Shown here in pieces: positions 1 to 12,446 of a stretch of DNA of 64,000 nt (positions within the stretch are counted from its first letter, which is position 1; each line of letters opens with the position of its first letter). The position numbers and the translations under genes were made by a program. The DNA comes from Prorocentrum cordatum (lineage: Eukaryota; Sar; Dinophyceae; Prorocentrales; Prorocentraceae), in contig CAUYUJ010022404.1 of NCBI GenBank assembly GCA_963575745.1, positions 71,001 through 135,000 of the forward strand, read 5' to 3'. The notes below the pieces were generated by a model that saw only the letters and a program-made list of their open reading frames with translations, had not been told where the DNA came from and searched no databases.

Positions 1-49
1 TGGTGATGGCGATGGTGATGGTGATGGTGATGATGATGGTGATGATGAC

Positions 50-116
<67 letters not shown>
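1..116. repeat. (GAT)n microsatellite at window start
   Basis: Nearly pure GAT/GGT trinucleotide repeat running in from beyond the left edge. It keeps all frames open and yields poly-Met, poly-Asp or poly-Ile translations that I do not treat as protein. Confidence 0.95.
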
Positions 117-145
117 TTTATCATGGGAATGGCCATGGGGCCATC

Positions 146-800
146 TTGGGCGTCTTGGACCGTTCGTTCGGTGATTCGGGGCTTTCTTGGGCCGTCTTGA
201 GGGCCTCTTGGGGCCCTGTTGGCCAGTCTTGGGCCTCTCTCGGGGTCGAAAAAGTCATGCGGGAACATTCTGGGGGCCCCAGAGGGCGCGCGGGGAGCCC
301 CAAGAGATTTGAGAGCTTGGGGTCTGGGCTCATTAAGAATCCTCAGGCTTGAGGACTGAGCCTCAGGGGATTGAGCAAGGGACCTGGAGAAGCCTCTTGG
401 GGGTCGTTTTGGGGCCCCTTTCGGGCCTGTTGGCGGCCTTCTGGGGCCTCCTGGGGGCTTCTTGGGGGCCTGTTGGGGCCTTGTGGAGGCTTGTTGGAGC
501 CTCTCGAGAACCTCGTGAAGGGAAAGGCTTGGATTTTCGGTCCAGGCTTCCCCTCTTGGGCCTCTCCTGGGGTCGTCTTGGAGCCCTCTTGGGCCGGCTT
601 CGGCGCTTCTTGGGCCGTCTTGGCGCCCTCTTGGGCCGTTTTGGGTCGTCTTGGGAGCCTCTTGAGCCGTCTTGACGCGGTCTCGGGGGTCTCTGCGACC
701 GTCGGCAACGTCGTGAGGGCCGAATTGTCGTATAAGGTAAAATGTACGTTTGCCCATAGGGATCGGACGATTTGGACCTCGTGGGTCTCTTCGCAGGTGG
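146..800. repeat. 15-bp G-rich minisatellite family, copy 1, with conserved spacer
   Basis: Degenerate direct repeats of about 15 bp alternating CTTGGGGGCCT and CTTGGGCCGT. Two non-repeat inserts interrupt or end the array: about 520-545 (around GGATTTTCGGTCCAGGCT) and about 720-790 (around AAATGTACGTTTGCCCAT). Both have recognisable counterparts in the array at 41480-42020, so the copies descend from one longer repeat. The complementary strand reads as Pro/Lys/Arg-rich open frames; these follow from a repeat length divisible by three. Confidence 0.75.
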
Positions 801-842
801 TTGGATACCTATTGGCGAGTCTTGGAGGCGTTTGCAAGCACG

Positions 843-1190
843 ACATGCGTCGGGAATGGCGTTTAGAATGGCGTCGGCCCCCTCGTAGTCAGAGCGTCGG
901 AACGGCGTCGGGAATGGTGTGGGCCCCTCCGCCCCCCGAGCATTCAACGCGTCGGAAATGGCGTCGGGAATGGCGTCCCCCCCTCCTCCTTAATGGTGTG
1001 GGTTCCCCTGCCCCCGAGCACCCACTGCGTCGGGAATGGCGTCGGGAATGGCGCCCCCCCCCCTCCCCGAGCCTCCGCCTCCGCCTCCGCCTCCGCCTCC
1101 GCCTCCGCCTCCTCCTCCTCCTCCTCCTCCTCCTGAATGCTGTGGGCCCGTTGCCCGCGAGCACTACCTGCGTCGGGAGTGGCGTCCCTC
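843..1190. repeat. GCGTCGGGAATGG repeat with (CCTCCG)n/(CCT)n core
   Basis: Four diverged copies of a unit of about 80-130 bp, each starting GCGTCGGGAATGG and carrying a GTGGGCCCC...GAGCA segment. A CCTCCG/CCT microsatellite expands inside the third copy at about 1074-1135. Between 1200 and 1480 I see no gene, only GC-rich unique sequence. Confidence 0.6.
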
Positions 1191-1479
1191 CTCCCTGCAG
1201 AGCGGAGCTTGAGCGAGCTCCAGTCCACGCTCTCAGAAACTCACACGCCGGATCGGCGGATTTTCCGGCCCGAGCCCGAGCCTCCACGCATGCCGCCTTC
1301 AGACCAGGAGCATGGTCGGAAGCGCGGCGCAGCGACTGATATCCAGCTGCCTGCGGCAAGTCCCGCCCCCGTGCCATCCCAGCATTCCGGGCGGCGACTG
1401 TTCGAGGGGGCACGGGAGGCCAGCATGTGTGACATCTCGTGTGTCCAGGCTCCAGAGAGCCGTGATGAGAATGGTGAGG

Positions 1480-1543
1480 ATTGTGAGGATGATGGAGATG
1501 ATGACGGTGATAATGATCGATGATGTTGTTGCTGCTGGTGGTG

Positions 1544-1575
<32 letters not shown>

Positions 1576-3475
1576 GATGTTGACGACGACGATGAAGTTC
1601 CTTTGTGAAGATGATGGCGAACAGTGATGATGGCGGTGGTAATGTTGGTGATGATGCTGTTGATGAAGATGATGAGCACGACGGGTGATGATGATGTTTA
1701 TGCTGATACTGATGCTGATGCTGATGGTGTTGATGATGATTAATATGGTTGTGAATGGATGATGGCGATGATGCTGATGATGATGATGATGTTGATGATG
1801 ATGATGATGCTGGTGTGGTTGTTGGTGGCTGTGATGATGTTTGTGATGCTCATGATGATGCTGATGACGACGATGCTGCTCATGATGACTTACAGGACGA
1901 TGATGGTGATTTTGAGGATGGACATGATGATGAACATAAGGGTGATGATGATACTTATGCTGATGCTGATAATGGTGTTGGTGGTGCTGACGACGACGAC
2001 GCTGATGATGTTGCTGCTGATGCTGATTATGATGGGATAGTGCTGGCGATTAGAATGATGATCAACTCATTCTTCTTATGATGGTGACGACGATGCTGAT
2101 TGTGATGAGGCCGCTGTTGATGAGAATGACGCTCACGATTATGCTGCTGCTTATGTGCCTTGGTTCTGAGGATGATGACGACGATGATGATGCTCTTGCT
2201 CATGGTAATGATGACGATGCTGATGCTGATGCTGATGCTGATGCTGATGATGATGATGAAGATGCCGATGCTGCTGACGATGGCTGATGCTGGTTTTGAC
2301 GATACTGTCGAGGTGGATGTTGATGATGATGACGATGATGATGCTGATGATGCTGATGATGACGATACTGATGTTGATGATGCTGATGCTGATGATGATG
2401 ATGATGATGATGATGATGCCGATGGCGACGACCATGATGATGCTGATGATGCTGATGATGATGAGGATGCTGATGCTGATGCAGGTTTGAATGATGATTA
2501 CGATAATGCCGATGCTGATGCTGATGCTGATGATGACGATGATGATGACAATGACGATGATGCTGCTGATGATGCTGATGATGGTGGTACTGATTGTTGT
2601 GATGATGCTGATGATGATGATGATGGTGATGATGAGGATGAGGATGAGGATGGGGATGAGGATGAGGATGGTGGTGGTGGTGGTGGTTGTGGTGATGATG
2701 ATAAGGATGATGAGGATGAAGATGAGGATGAGGTTTAGGATTATGATGAGGATGAGGACGATGATGCTGATGATGATGGAAATGATGAGGATGAGGATGA
2801 GGATGAGGATGAGGATGATGAGGAGGAGGAGAATGATGATGACGATGATGATGATGATGATGATGGTGATGGTGATGACGATGGTGATGGGGATGATGAT
2901 GACGATGATGATGATGACGATGGACATGGTCACGATGATGATGATGGTTATGATGATGATGGTGATGATGGTGATGATGATGATGATGCTGGTGACGATG
3001 ATGATGACGATGCTGATGGTGGTTGTAGTGGGGTGATCATGCTGACGATGGTGATGATGCTGCTGCTGCTGATGATGATGACTTCGAAGATGACGATGAT
3101 GATGGTGATGCTGCTGCTGATGATGATGATGATGGTGATGCTGATGATGCTGATGATGATGCGGCCGATGGTGATGATGATGCTTCTGATGCTGATGGTG
3201 GTGATACTGATGATGCTGATGATAATGAGGATGACTGTCATGATGATGGAGATGATGGAGATGATGGAGATGATGCTGCTGATGATGATGATGTGGTGGT
3301 GGTGGCTAGGATGATGATGATGCTGAGTATGATGGTAATGATGATGATGCTGATGATGTTGATGATGATGTTGTCGGTGGTGGTGATGATGATGGTGATG
3401 ATGGTGATGATGGTGATGATGTTGATGGTTGTGATCATGGTGATGATGATGCTGCTGATGATGATGATGATATTG
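1480..3475. repeat. Imperfect GAT/GCT/GAC trinucleotide array, about 2 kb
   Basis: Almost every codon-sized step is GAT, GCT, GAC, GGT or GAG. Point changes keep the 3-bp phase across most of the block, so frames coding poly-Asp or poly-Met stay open for up to about 260 residues. No unique protein segment is embedded. A very similar block closes the window (63035-63985). Confidence 0.9.
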
Positions 3476-3639
3476 ATATTATTGAATTCTCACTACTGGA
3501 TAATAATTATTATTGATCTCCCCCTTCGAGGCACATTGTATTTTTTGATTGAAGTGTCCCTCCCGGTGCTCGCACTCCGTCTTTTACAAGGAAAAGTCTT
3601 TCTCAAACTGTGCCCCTGGCCTCGGTTTATAACAACAGC

Positions 3640-3900
3640 GGCTCCCGCTTGATATTTCCTCGAAATTTACTCAGGTCCCCCGCTCCCGCTTGATCTCTTC
3701 GCACTTTACTCAAGAATCGCGCTCCCGCCTGAGACTTCCTCGCAATCTGCTCAGGCGCCGCGCTCTTGCCATTCAAGATTCGCGCGTTCGCTGCGGACTT
3801 CTTCAAATTTACTTAGGTATCGCTCTCTCGCTGGAAACTTCCTGGCTAATAACGCAGAACTCACGAAGAGATATATACCCACCAAATGTGGTATGATCGA
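3640..3900. repeat. About 39-bp minisatellite related to the 161-bp satellite
   Basis: Four to five units begin CGCTCCCGC(C/T)TGA near 3644, 3683, 3721, 3761 and 3815. The third unit read on the minus strand (GCGAGGAAGTCTCAGGCGGG) is the core motif of the 161-bp satellite at 35275-36860, in opposite orientation. The 3480-3640 stretch before it holds nothing I recognise. Confidence 0.6.
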
Positions 3901-4084
3901 AGACGAGGAGGGCTGGTTTCGAGAATTCGGGACATGCGCACTGAATGACACTCGAGCAGATACGAGCGAACAGTCTTAACATAATTGTTGTTGTTGACGT
4001 TGTTTTTGTTGTTGACGAAACCACTCGCTGGCGCCCGCCCCCTCCCCCCCCCAGCGCAACGCAAAGCAATGAAACGCACCCTAC

Positions 4085-5800
4085 CACACGCCCTGAGGCC
4101 GCATGGGAGTCCCATGGGGTCCTCTGGGACCCTACGGGATCCAATGGGATTCGTGTAGGAGTCCTACAGGATCCCATGGGACTAGTATAGGAGTCCCATA
4201 GGACCCGATGGGATCCGTATAGGAGTTCTATAGGGTCCGATTGGATCCGTACAGGGGTCATGGGATCCAATGGGATTCGTAAAAGGAGCCCTATAGGAGC
4301 CTATGGCATTCGTATAGAAATCCTATCGGATCCTAAGGGATTCGTACACGAGTCCCATGGGATCCGATGGGACTCGCATGGACCCTTTTTGGGATTCGTA
4401 CAGGAACTCTATAGGATCCAAGGGGATTTGTATAGGAGCTCTAAAGAATCCCATGGGATTTGGGTCGGAATCCTATAGGATCCGATTGGTTTGTATAGGA
4501 GCCCTAAAGGTCTTCATGAGATTCGTATATGAGCCCTACATGATCCCACGTGACTCGTATAGGAGTCCCATAGGATCTTGTGGGTTTCGGATAGGAGTCC
4601 TATAGGGTCCACTGGGATTCGTACAGGGGTCCTACAAGATCCAATGGGATTCGTATAGGAGTCCTGGAGGATCTTATTGGATTCGTTTAGGAATCTTATA
4701 GGATCCAGTGGATTCGTATAGGAGTCATATGGGGTCTGTGGGATTCTTATTTGAGTCCTGTAGGCTCCGGTTGGGTTCGCATAGGAGTTTTGTAGGAGTT
4801 TTTGGGATTCGGATCGGATAACCCTGCAGGGATCCATCCCTCAAGGTTCCAACGGGTCCTTTTGGACCCCCATCGGAATCCTGCAGGGCTTCAGCGGATC
4901 GTATAGGAACCCGACAGGGATTTAACAAATATCGTAATAATCCCATGGGGCTCTTATAGGGTTAACGAATCCTGTAGGAATCCTTGATGAATCCGATAAG
5001 GCCTCGGCGAATCCTATATGAATCCTTGGGAACCCTATAGGGCTTCAACGGATATTATAGGAATCCGAAAGGAATCCGATCGGACTTCAGCGAAACCTTG
5101 TGGAATCCTGTAGGGCTCCTAAAGGAACCTTCTCGGGCTTCAACGAAGCTCATAGGAATCATTCAGGAATCGAATCTATAGGGCTTCAACGAAGTTTATA
5201 TGAACCATGCAGGGCTTCATCTATCCTATGAGAATCCTCTCGGAGTCCTATAGGGCTTCAGCGAATCCTGTTTGGATTCCTGTAAGGCTTCAGCGAATCC
5301 TATCCGAATCCAATCGGAATCCTATAGGGCTTCAACGAGCCCCATGGGATCTCTATGGGATTCCTATTGGGCCTCAGCGAACCCTATGGGAATCCGATAG
5401 GAATCCTGTAGGGATTCAACGATTCCTATAGGAATCCTTTCGGATACCCATAGGGCTTCAACGAAACCTTGTGGAATCCTACAGGAAATTTGTGAAAACC
5501 CTGCAAGGCTCCAGCCAAATCTATGGGAATCCTCTAGGAGTCCCATAGAGCTTCAGCAAAACCTAGAGGAACCCTTCAGGGCTTCAGCGAGTCTTCGAGG
5601 AACCCTATAGGACCCCCATCGGGCCTCAACGAACCCTATGGGAATCCTATCGGAATCCGCCAGGGCGTCAACGAGCACTATGGGTAGGAACCCCACAGGG
5701 ATTCGGCGAATCCTGTGGGACCCCGAGGGGAACACTATAGGTCTTCAGCGAATCTTATCGGATTCCGATAGGACGCCCAAGGGGCTTCAACAAATCTTCC
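4085..5800. repeat. 32-bp minisatellite (GGGATTCGTATAGGAGTCC) grading into a GGGCTTCARCGAATCC array
   Basis: From about 4110 successive 32-bp units of the form GGATCC-ATGGGATTCGTATAGGAGTCCTATA can be counted. After about 4960 the array changes to longer units starting GGGCTTCAACGA and repeating AATCCTATAGG. Since 32 is not a multiple of three, translations shift frame every unit. Remnants (CCCTATAGGACCCC, GGATTCTATAGCATCCCC) continue at 6780-6920 beyond the TAC microsatellite, which therefore appears to have expanded inside this array. Confidence 0.85.
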
Positions 5801-5802
5801 TC

Positions 5803-5907
5803 TTCTTACTACTACTACTACTACTACGACTACTACTACTACCCCCCTACCACTACTACTAATATTATTACTACTACTACTACTACTACTACGACTACTA
5901 CTACTGA

Positions 5908-5938
<31 letters not shown>

Positions 5939-6421
5939 GCTACTACTACTGCTACTACTACTACTACGACTCATACTACTTCTACAACTGTTCTGTTTAT
6001 TCCTACTATTACGCATGCTACTACCAATCTCACTAGTACTACTACTCCTACTACGACTACTGGTGCTACTACTGCTGCTACTATTCGTACCCTTTGCTAC
6101 TACCGACACGTACTGCTGCTACTACTACTACTGCTACTACTACGCCTACAGCGCCGACTACCATAATTATTTTTTCAACTACTACTACTACTACTACGAC
6201 TACTACTACGACCACGGCTACTACTACCACGGCTACTACTGCCCTACTGTTACTACTCGTATTTGTATCACTACTACCTTTCGTACTACTACTACTACTC
6301 CTACCACAACCACAGCTTCTACTCCCACTCCTTCTAGACGCTACTACTACTACTACTACTACTACTACTCCGACGAGTCATACTCGTACTGCGACTAGTA
6401 CTGCTACTACCTCTACTTCTC

Positions 6422-6472
<51 letters not shown>

Positions 6473-6558
6473 TTACTACTACGACTACGACTACTACTGC
6501 TACTACTACGTTTACAACTACTACTGAGACTGCGACTACGACTACGACTACGACGGCG

Positions 6559-6606
<48 letters not shown>

Positions 6607-6643
6607 GCTACTGCTACTGCTACTGCTACTGCTACTACTACTT

Positions 6644-6677
<34 letters not shown>

Positions 6678-6678
6678 G

Positions 6679-6714
<36 letters not shown>

Positions 6715-6733
6715 GCTACTGCTACTGCTACTG

Positions 6734-6765
<32 letters not shown>

Positions 6766-6779
6766 GCTACGGTTCCGAC
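5803..6779. repeat. (TAC/ACT)n microsatellite, about 1 kb
   Basis: Long ACT-repeat block with interspersed GCT, GAC and TTC variants. It separates two parts of the 32-bp-derived minisatellite. No gene. Confidence 0.95.
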
Positions 6780-7246
6780 TGCCCTATAGGACCCCCTAGG
6801 GGTTATGATCCCGTAGAGAATTCGTAGGGCACCCCTTCAGGATTCTATAGCATCCCCTGGGGCTGTTATGGCATCCCCTGAGGATTCTGTAGCATCCCCC
6901 AAGGATTCTTCAGGACTGCCCAGGGAGCCGACAGGATTGATTCCCCGTACGGAGTCTGCAGCTCTGAGGTCGGCTCTGTTTGGCGCGCATAGTATGCGCT
7001 CGTGGGGGTACGTGGGCTGCCTCAAGGATCCCGAACAATATTCCCAACGGTTTCCCGTGTTTTTTTCTAGGCTGGCCGTATGGCGCGTAGCGTTGCGTTG
7101 CGTTGCGTGGCGTTGCTTTGCACGGGGGGGGGGGGGAGGGGAGGGGGGGGGGGGCGCAGGGTACATTAATATATTGTTTCGCTGCATGGAGCGAAAGAGC
7201 GAACTGGTGTACCTGGTCTGGTTACACCAGCTGGTTGTTCTGCCCT

Positions 7247-7352
7247 GTTGTGGTTGTGGTTGTGGTTGTGGTTGTGGTTGTGGTTGTGGTTGTGGTTGTG
7301 GTTGTGGTTGTGGTTGTGGTTGTGGTTGTTGTTGTTGTTGTTGTTGTTGTTG
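7247..7352. repeat. (GGTTGT)n then (GTT)n microsatellite
   Basis: About 13 GGTTGT units pass into pure GTT. A short G-rich tract at about 7121-7155 lies just upstream. The 6920-7247 stretch has no gene I can support. Confidence 0.95.
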
Positions 7353-8111
7353 AACATTATTAATTCTAAAGAATAATTATTGTTGGGGCCCCTGGTGTAC
7401 GGCCCCCCTGCGCCGCCTAGGCCGCAGCTACATTTTCATCATTTTCGTGAGGAAGCCTCAGGTAATTCGATGTGATCAAGATCCGGTTGTTTTGTTCCCC
7501 CCCGCTTTCCCTTGCAAAAAACACTATAAAATGACATTTCTTGTTCTAATATAATCAAATTTCAAGAATCCCTTGCAAAAAATAAGGTAAAGTGGACATT
7601 CGCGCGCGCAAGACGAAATCCTTCCAAAAGCTTAGTGTTCGGAGCGATTTTAACATAAAAACATCAAAAAACCAATGGTTTTTCAACAAAAAAATGTCAA
7701 AATCTCATCCCGCGCGCTCTTGCGGATTCGTAGGAAACCCAACACTTTTTAAACATTTCTGTCAAACGGGCTTTTGCGAGCAACTTTTTCGAACTTCTGC
7801 GACAACGGTTGCGCACCTGCCAGGGCCATCATCCCTGTCAAATAATACCATGCGGGACACATTCGTTTTTTCTTCGCGCGCGCACGCCGTCGTCGTCGGC
7901 CGCGGGGCCCTGAATAGTAGCCACGGTCGTCCGCATGCCACGAAGTGAAGTGTCCGAACGTCATAGGGCGGGAAGCTGGGTGTGGGTGGTGGCGAAGAGT
8001 CGTTTGGAAATTTGGTAGAGCTTGAACCGGCCCCCCCACAAAGTGGGGGTATTGCCCGCCTCCTATGAAAACCCTGGCACTGGTGAGAACGGAGTGTCCC
8101 CACGTGCTAGT
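7353..8111. other. AT-rich island then GC-rich unique stretch, no gene recognised
   Basis: At about 7360-7740 the composition is clearly AT-richer than the flanks, with two copies of CCCTTGCAAAAAA(C/T)A at about 7508 and 7570. From about 7760 to 8111 the DNA is GC-rich unique sequence. No open frame here shows a protein pattern I recognise. Confidence 0.5.
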
Positions 8112-8143
8112 GATTGTTGTTGTTGTTGTTGTTGTTGTTGTTC

Positions 8144-8217
<74 letters not shown>

Positions 8218-8220
8218 CTT
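8112..8220. repeat. (GTT)n microsatellite
   Basis: About 35 GTT units with two CTT interruptions. The opposite strand would encode poly-Gln in one frame; nothing suggests this is expressed. Confidence 0.95.
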
Positions 8221-8239
8221 CCGCTGGGCCGTATTGGGG

Positions 8240-8740
8240 CTGGCTTTGCTTCCCGTGAGGCAGCCCAAGGGGGTCCCTTAGGGACCCTCTTGGGCCTTCA
8301 TGGGGCCATCTTGCGCCTGCCTGGGGTTCTCTTGGGCCGTCTTGGGGCCCTCTCAACCATATTATGGTGGGTGCCTGTGGGTCGTCGTGTGGCCGTCTTG
8401 GCGCCATTTTCGGCCGTCGTGGATCCCACGGGGGCCCGCCTTGGAGCCGTCTTGGATGCGTCTTGGGCTATCGTCAAGTCCTCTTGAGCAGTCCTGAGCT
8501 GACGGCAGCCCGAAAGGGCCAGAATGCGAAACTAACTCAAAGACCAAGGGAAGTCAATGATTTTGGTTTCTTTGTGGGCCATGGTAGAGGTCCTCTTATG
8601 GCCCTTCTGGGCTCTCTTGCAGACATCCTAGGCCGTCTTGAAGCAATATTCGGCCGCCTTGGGCCCATCTTGGGCCGTTTTCGAGGTGTCCTGGGCCATC
8701 TTGGTGTCCTGGGTTGCCTGCGCGGGCCGTCTTGGAAGTT
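8240..8740. repeat. 15-bp G-rich minisatellite family, copy 2
   Basis: CTTGGGCCGTCTTGGGGCC-type repeats flank a spacer at about 8510-8590 that ends GTCAATGATTTTGG. The same spacer ending (CCAATGATTTTGG) occurs in the array at 40580-41260, so the two are homologous beyond the simple unit. Confidence 0.7.
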
Positions 8741-8814
8741 CGGTTCGTATATCCAGCGTTTTTACCAGGGGATCGTGGCCTGGGAGGCCCTGGAGCGCTT
8801 GGGGGCAGCGCCTG

Positions 8815-9180
8815 GGAATGCGGGAAGTGTAGAATCCTCGAGCTGGTCCGCGTTGGATGAAGGCTCTATGAGGTAGCAGGAAGTGCGCAATCATCGAACG
8901 GGCGCGCATGGAATGAGGGTTCAGGCATTGACTACCCTGCGGGAAGTGTACCATCCTCCAGCGGGCACGCGTGGATGGGGGTTTCAGGCATTGGCTGCCA
9001 TGCGGGAAGTGCACCATCCTCGAGCTGGCACGCGTCGAAGGGGGGTTCAGGCATTAATTACCATGCGAGAAGTGCACCCTCCTCGAGCGGGTACGCGTGG
9101 TTGGGGGGTTCTGGTATTAGCTGCCATGCGGGAAAAATGCACCCACTTTGATCGGGCACGCCAGGAAAGTGGCCTCGGTG
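8815..9180. repeat. 63-bp tandem repeat, about six units
   Basis: Units begin GCGGGAAGTG(T/C)ACCATCCTC at about 8820, 8877, 8939, 9002, 9065 and 9128; the later spacing is 63 bp. As 63 bp equals 21 codons, an open frame with a repeated 21-residue motif spans the array. There is no sign of a domain before or after it, so I do not call a gene. Confidence 0.85.
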
Positions 9181-9189
9181 AGTAGGGGG

Positions 9190-10120
9190 GATGCACGCGA
9201 CAGTCCACGGGATGTTGGGGCTTCCTGATTAGAATTCAAAATCCTGCCAGGCAGATCTTGGCATTCTTCCACGCCTCAACGTCCACAAGGCACGGTGGCG
9301 GATCGTTGAGCACAATTGCGTAATCGTAAGTGATTTGCACCTCTTGGGCAGGGTTGGGGTCGGCGACAGCTTTTGTCGCTAGCCCCCTGCCGAGAGCGGG
9401 GGATTCTCCAGTGGCGGTCTGGGAACCCCAAGTATCTGGAATCACACTCTCGCCTCGGCGCCGCGCCCACTGTTTCAAAAACGGCATTTTCGCATCGACG
9501 CCGTGCACAGTTCTGTGGAGCGGACTGGTAGATATTCGAGCCCCAGGAGTGGGGGGAGGGAGGGAGAGGGAGAGGTAGAGGGAGGAACCGTCCACGCCGC
9601 CTGTGGTGGCGCATGTGGGGGAATTGATGGGCGGGCCAGGTTTGCGGCCGTATCTTTCGAGCTCCGTGAAGTCACTTTCGAACTTCTTGGGGCCTCCGCG
9701 GCCTCCGCCTCTGCGCACAGGCATCCGACGTCGTGGAATGGAGCTCTCGGCCCCATCTCCGTGCGGGTCGGGTTTTCTGAGTCCTGATGGATCCGCGCGG
9801 GTCCCGAGGACCGAAGCTGGAGGAGCTGGGAGCGCGGGTGTGTGAGGCAAATGTGTGTTGGCACCATCGGTGCCGCTTTGTACCCCAGGCCAAGGTTCTA
9901 TTACGTGCGGGCTCGCCCATGGCAGATTGGCCCACTAGTCGGTGCGCCGTGCGCGCAAGTCTGGGGCCGAAGGCGCTGCGACGTAACGAGCAAGCCAGAG
10001 GGGCCCCCAGGATGGGCGGAGATGCCCGCCGTGGTGTTCCCACGGCGCCCGGATGTGCGAGCCCCCCGCGAACCCCGGCCGGCGGCGCGCGGCAGCGGCT
10101 CGCGCGAGGGGGGGCGGCCC
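9190..10120. other. GC-rich unique stretch, no supported gene
   Basis: A minus-strand open frame (9236-9850) ends in a stretch of ordinary amino-acid composition near 9240-9350 and is the only mildly gene-like signal here. I recognise no family in it and see no supporting start or neighbour. Confidence 0.3.
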
Positions 10121-10124
10121 TCTG

Positions 10125-10320
10125 CCGGGGCCCCCCCCTCCTTCTGTCAGGAGGAAAAGGAACACACAGACACAATCAATCCTCGAGTCCCCAGAAAAGA
10201 TGGGAAACTATGGGACGTGGGGGGGAAGACAGAAGCCCAGAACATCTGGGAAACTATGGGGAATCTTTCTTCCTGTGTGTGTATCTACTTGTGTGTCCTG
10301 GGGCCCCCCGCCTTCCGGAG
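10125..10320 (+). repeat. Dispersed repeat pair A, copy 1
   Basis: Shares about 190 bp with 24710-24895, including ACACAGACACAAT, AAAGATGGGAAA, GAAGCCCAGAA and TACTTGTGTG in the same order and orientation, with small indels. No coding capacity is conserved between the copies. This is a dispersed repeat of unknown class. Confidence 0.75.
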
Positions 10321-10639
10321 GACCTCGCGGAGCCCGCAGGCCGCGAGGCCTGCTCCCCGCGCGCCCCCCGGGCCCGCTCCCGCTCCCGCTCGGCGCGGCC
10401 GCCGGAGGCGCACGGCCCCGGCACGGCGCGTCGGCCCGAGTTCGTGCCGGCGCTGCGAGCGGGCGCGCGGGCTGTGCGGGCCGCGCTTCCGCTCGTGCCG
10501 AGACGTGCTCCCGCGGCAGCGCCGGCCTCGTTTCCGCGCCTCCTCCTCCCTCCTCCTCCCTCCTCCTCCTCCTCCTTTCCGCTCGTGCCGAGTCGTGCTC
10601 CTGCTGCAGCGCGGGCGTCATTCTTTCCGGTGCCGTGCC

Positions 10640-11000
10640 GCGGCATGCAATGCCATGCCATGTGGTGTTCCGCCGTGCGATGCCATGCCTTAAGCTGCGA
10701 TGCTAGGATACGCAGTGCTTGACTACGCTGTGCCACGCCATGCTATGCCATGCTACGTTTCTTATCTTCAACGCCATGCTATGCCATGTTCTGTTCTGTG
10801 CCGCCGTGCGATGCCATTTTTTGCGTTGCAATGCTTTGGGATGCACTTCTTCACTACGAAACGCCACGCCATGCTATGACACACTACGCTCTGCCGTGCT
10901 CTTTTACGCCCTGCTATGCCGTGCTCTGCGATGCAACGCGCGCTCTGCCGTGCTCTTTTGCGCCCTGCTATGCCGTGCTCTGCTCGGGATCAACTCATTG
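10640..11000. repeat. Degenerate TGCTATGCCA/TGCTCTGC minisatellite
   Basis: Many near-copies of TGCCATGCTATGCC with changes such as TTCTGTTCTGTGCCGCCGTG. It looks like an old decanucleotide array and has no gene. Confidence 0.65.
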
Positions 11001-11169
11001 CCCTGCTCGACATCTGGCTTTGCGAGCAGAGAGGAGGTCTACGCCACAGTAAGGGATGGGAGGGAGGGGCAGGACGTCGGATATGACGCGAGAACTCACC
11101 TAGCTCGGCTTCCCCCCTCTCTGCTCCCCTGAAAGATGCGCCGACACACGCCCAGGTCCGCTCGACACA

Positions 11170-11345
11170 CCCAGACCACCGACGTCATGATTTTTTCATG
11201 ACGCGGCCCCTAGAGGTCCGGACCCCTTCCCCGGGACCGGTTTTTCATCCCGAGTCGTTTTTTGACGGTCCCGAGGCGTAAGGGCCCCCAGGGGCCGAAA
11301 ATGGCGAAAAACTTCCCGTCGTGATTTTTTCACGACCCGAGGGGG
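11170..11345 (+). repeat. Dispersed repeat B (GACGTCRTGATTTTTTCA), copy 1
   Basis: Starts near GACGTCATGATTTTTTCATG and continues through ACCGGTTTTTCATCCCGAG, TTTTTTGACGGTCCCGAGG and GGGGCCGAAAA. It ends at GTCGTGATTTTTTCACGAC (11318-11336), itself a hairpin. The same ordered blocks recur at 52395-52570 and 58240-58420. Confidence 0.75.
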
Positions 11346-11812
11346 TCTGGGCACGGATCCCTGGACCCCTCCCTGGGCCCGTGCCGGCCAGCTCCTCGCG
11401 CCGCGCCCCCGCCTCTGGCGACCAGGGGGCCTTGGGGAAGCGCCCCCACGGAGGCCCCCGCGACGAGAGCTCTCGGCGGCGGCCGCGGCGGCGAGCTCGC
11501 GGCGCCGCCGCCGGCCAGGCGCTCGTCGTCCGGCCGTCCCAGTCCGACGCCGACGCCTTCCTGGGCTTCGCCGCGCGGTTCTGCGGCCGGCCGCCGCGGC
11601 AGCCCGCTGGGGGCGGCCGGCCCAGCTCGGCGCCGGAGGACGGGGGGCCTCGGGGGATGCCGCCGGCGAGCGCGGTCCTCCCTCCTCCCTCCTCCCTCCC
11701 TCCCTCCCTCCCTCCCTCCCTCCTCCCTCCTCTCGAAGCGTCTCGGGCGGGAGCGGGGCGGTCAGGAAGGCCGAGGCCTGGGGAGGAGGGGGGAAGGGGC
11801 CCTGACCTTCCA
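11346..11812. other. Very GC-rich stretch with (CCCT)n, no supported gene
   Basis: Open frames exist on both strands because stops are rare at this GC level. A CCTCCCTCC tract lies at about 11680-11735. I recognise no protein pattern. Confidence 0.4.
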
Positions 11813-12182
11813 GGAGGGCTTAACAAAATAGCACCAGGGCCTCGACATCTTGATCCCCGTCGAGGTTTTCGGCAGCCCAGATGGGTCTACATCGGGGAAA
11901 CGCAAGACCCGAGTAAGCCGGAACTCGGGTTTGCCGACGTTTTTTGGACGAGCGCGTCCTGGATGTTGACGGTCCAGTTTTCGTGGGATGTCTGCAGCGG
12001 GAGCTCGCGTCAAATTTCAGATTGTGCCTCGTCATTTTTATGATGGCCCCGTCGGGCCAACCCGAGTCCCCCGTACCCTAGTCTTACGTCTCCCCGACAG
12101 GAGGGCTTAAAGATAGCACCAGGACCTCGATATCCTAATCCCCGTCGAGGTTTTAGGCAGCCCAGGTAGGTCTATAGGTCTG
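11813..12182 (+). repeat. Direct repeat pair of about 80 bp
   Basis: GGAGGGCTTAA(CA)A-ATAGCACCAGG...CCCCGTCGAGGTTTT-GGCAGCCCAG occurs at 11813-11895 and again at 12100-12182 in the same orientation. The 200 bp between is unique. Possibly the two ends of a short element; I see no coding. Confidence 0.75.
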
Positions 12183-12230
12183 GAGGGCTGTTTTTAGCGC
12201 TCTGGAAGGTCAGGGGGGGAGGGGGCGGGC

Positions 12231-12335
12231 CTCGGCGAGGACCATCGAGGAACATCCTTGATGATTTGGCGAAGAAACCACGCACGAAACCGAGCAAAAC
12301 CACTGGGAATGGACGTCCGAGCGATGGCCAGAGGA
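12231..12335 (+). repeat. Dispersed repeat C, copy 1
   Basis: Block of about 100 bp: CTCGGCGAGGACCATCGAGG, CATCCTTGAT-ATTTGGCG, CCACGCACGAAA, GGGAATGGACGTCCGAGCGA and TGGCCAG. It is found again in the same order and orientation at 25735-25832, just upstream of the satellite-bearing element. Confidence 0.85.
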
Positions 12336-12446
12336 GGGCCGAGGCCTCGGGAGGGGGGGAAGGGGGGGAGGGGGCGGGCCTCGGGCGGCGGGCCGCCGGA
12401 CGGGAGAGGGGGGCGCGGGGGGAGGCGCAGGGTGGCCTCGGCAGGG

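Noticed and set aside
9236-9850. 204-codon minus-strand gene
   Set aside because: Part of it has ordinary composition, but no family, start context or neighbour supports it and GC-rich DNA gives many such frames.
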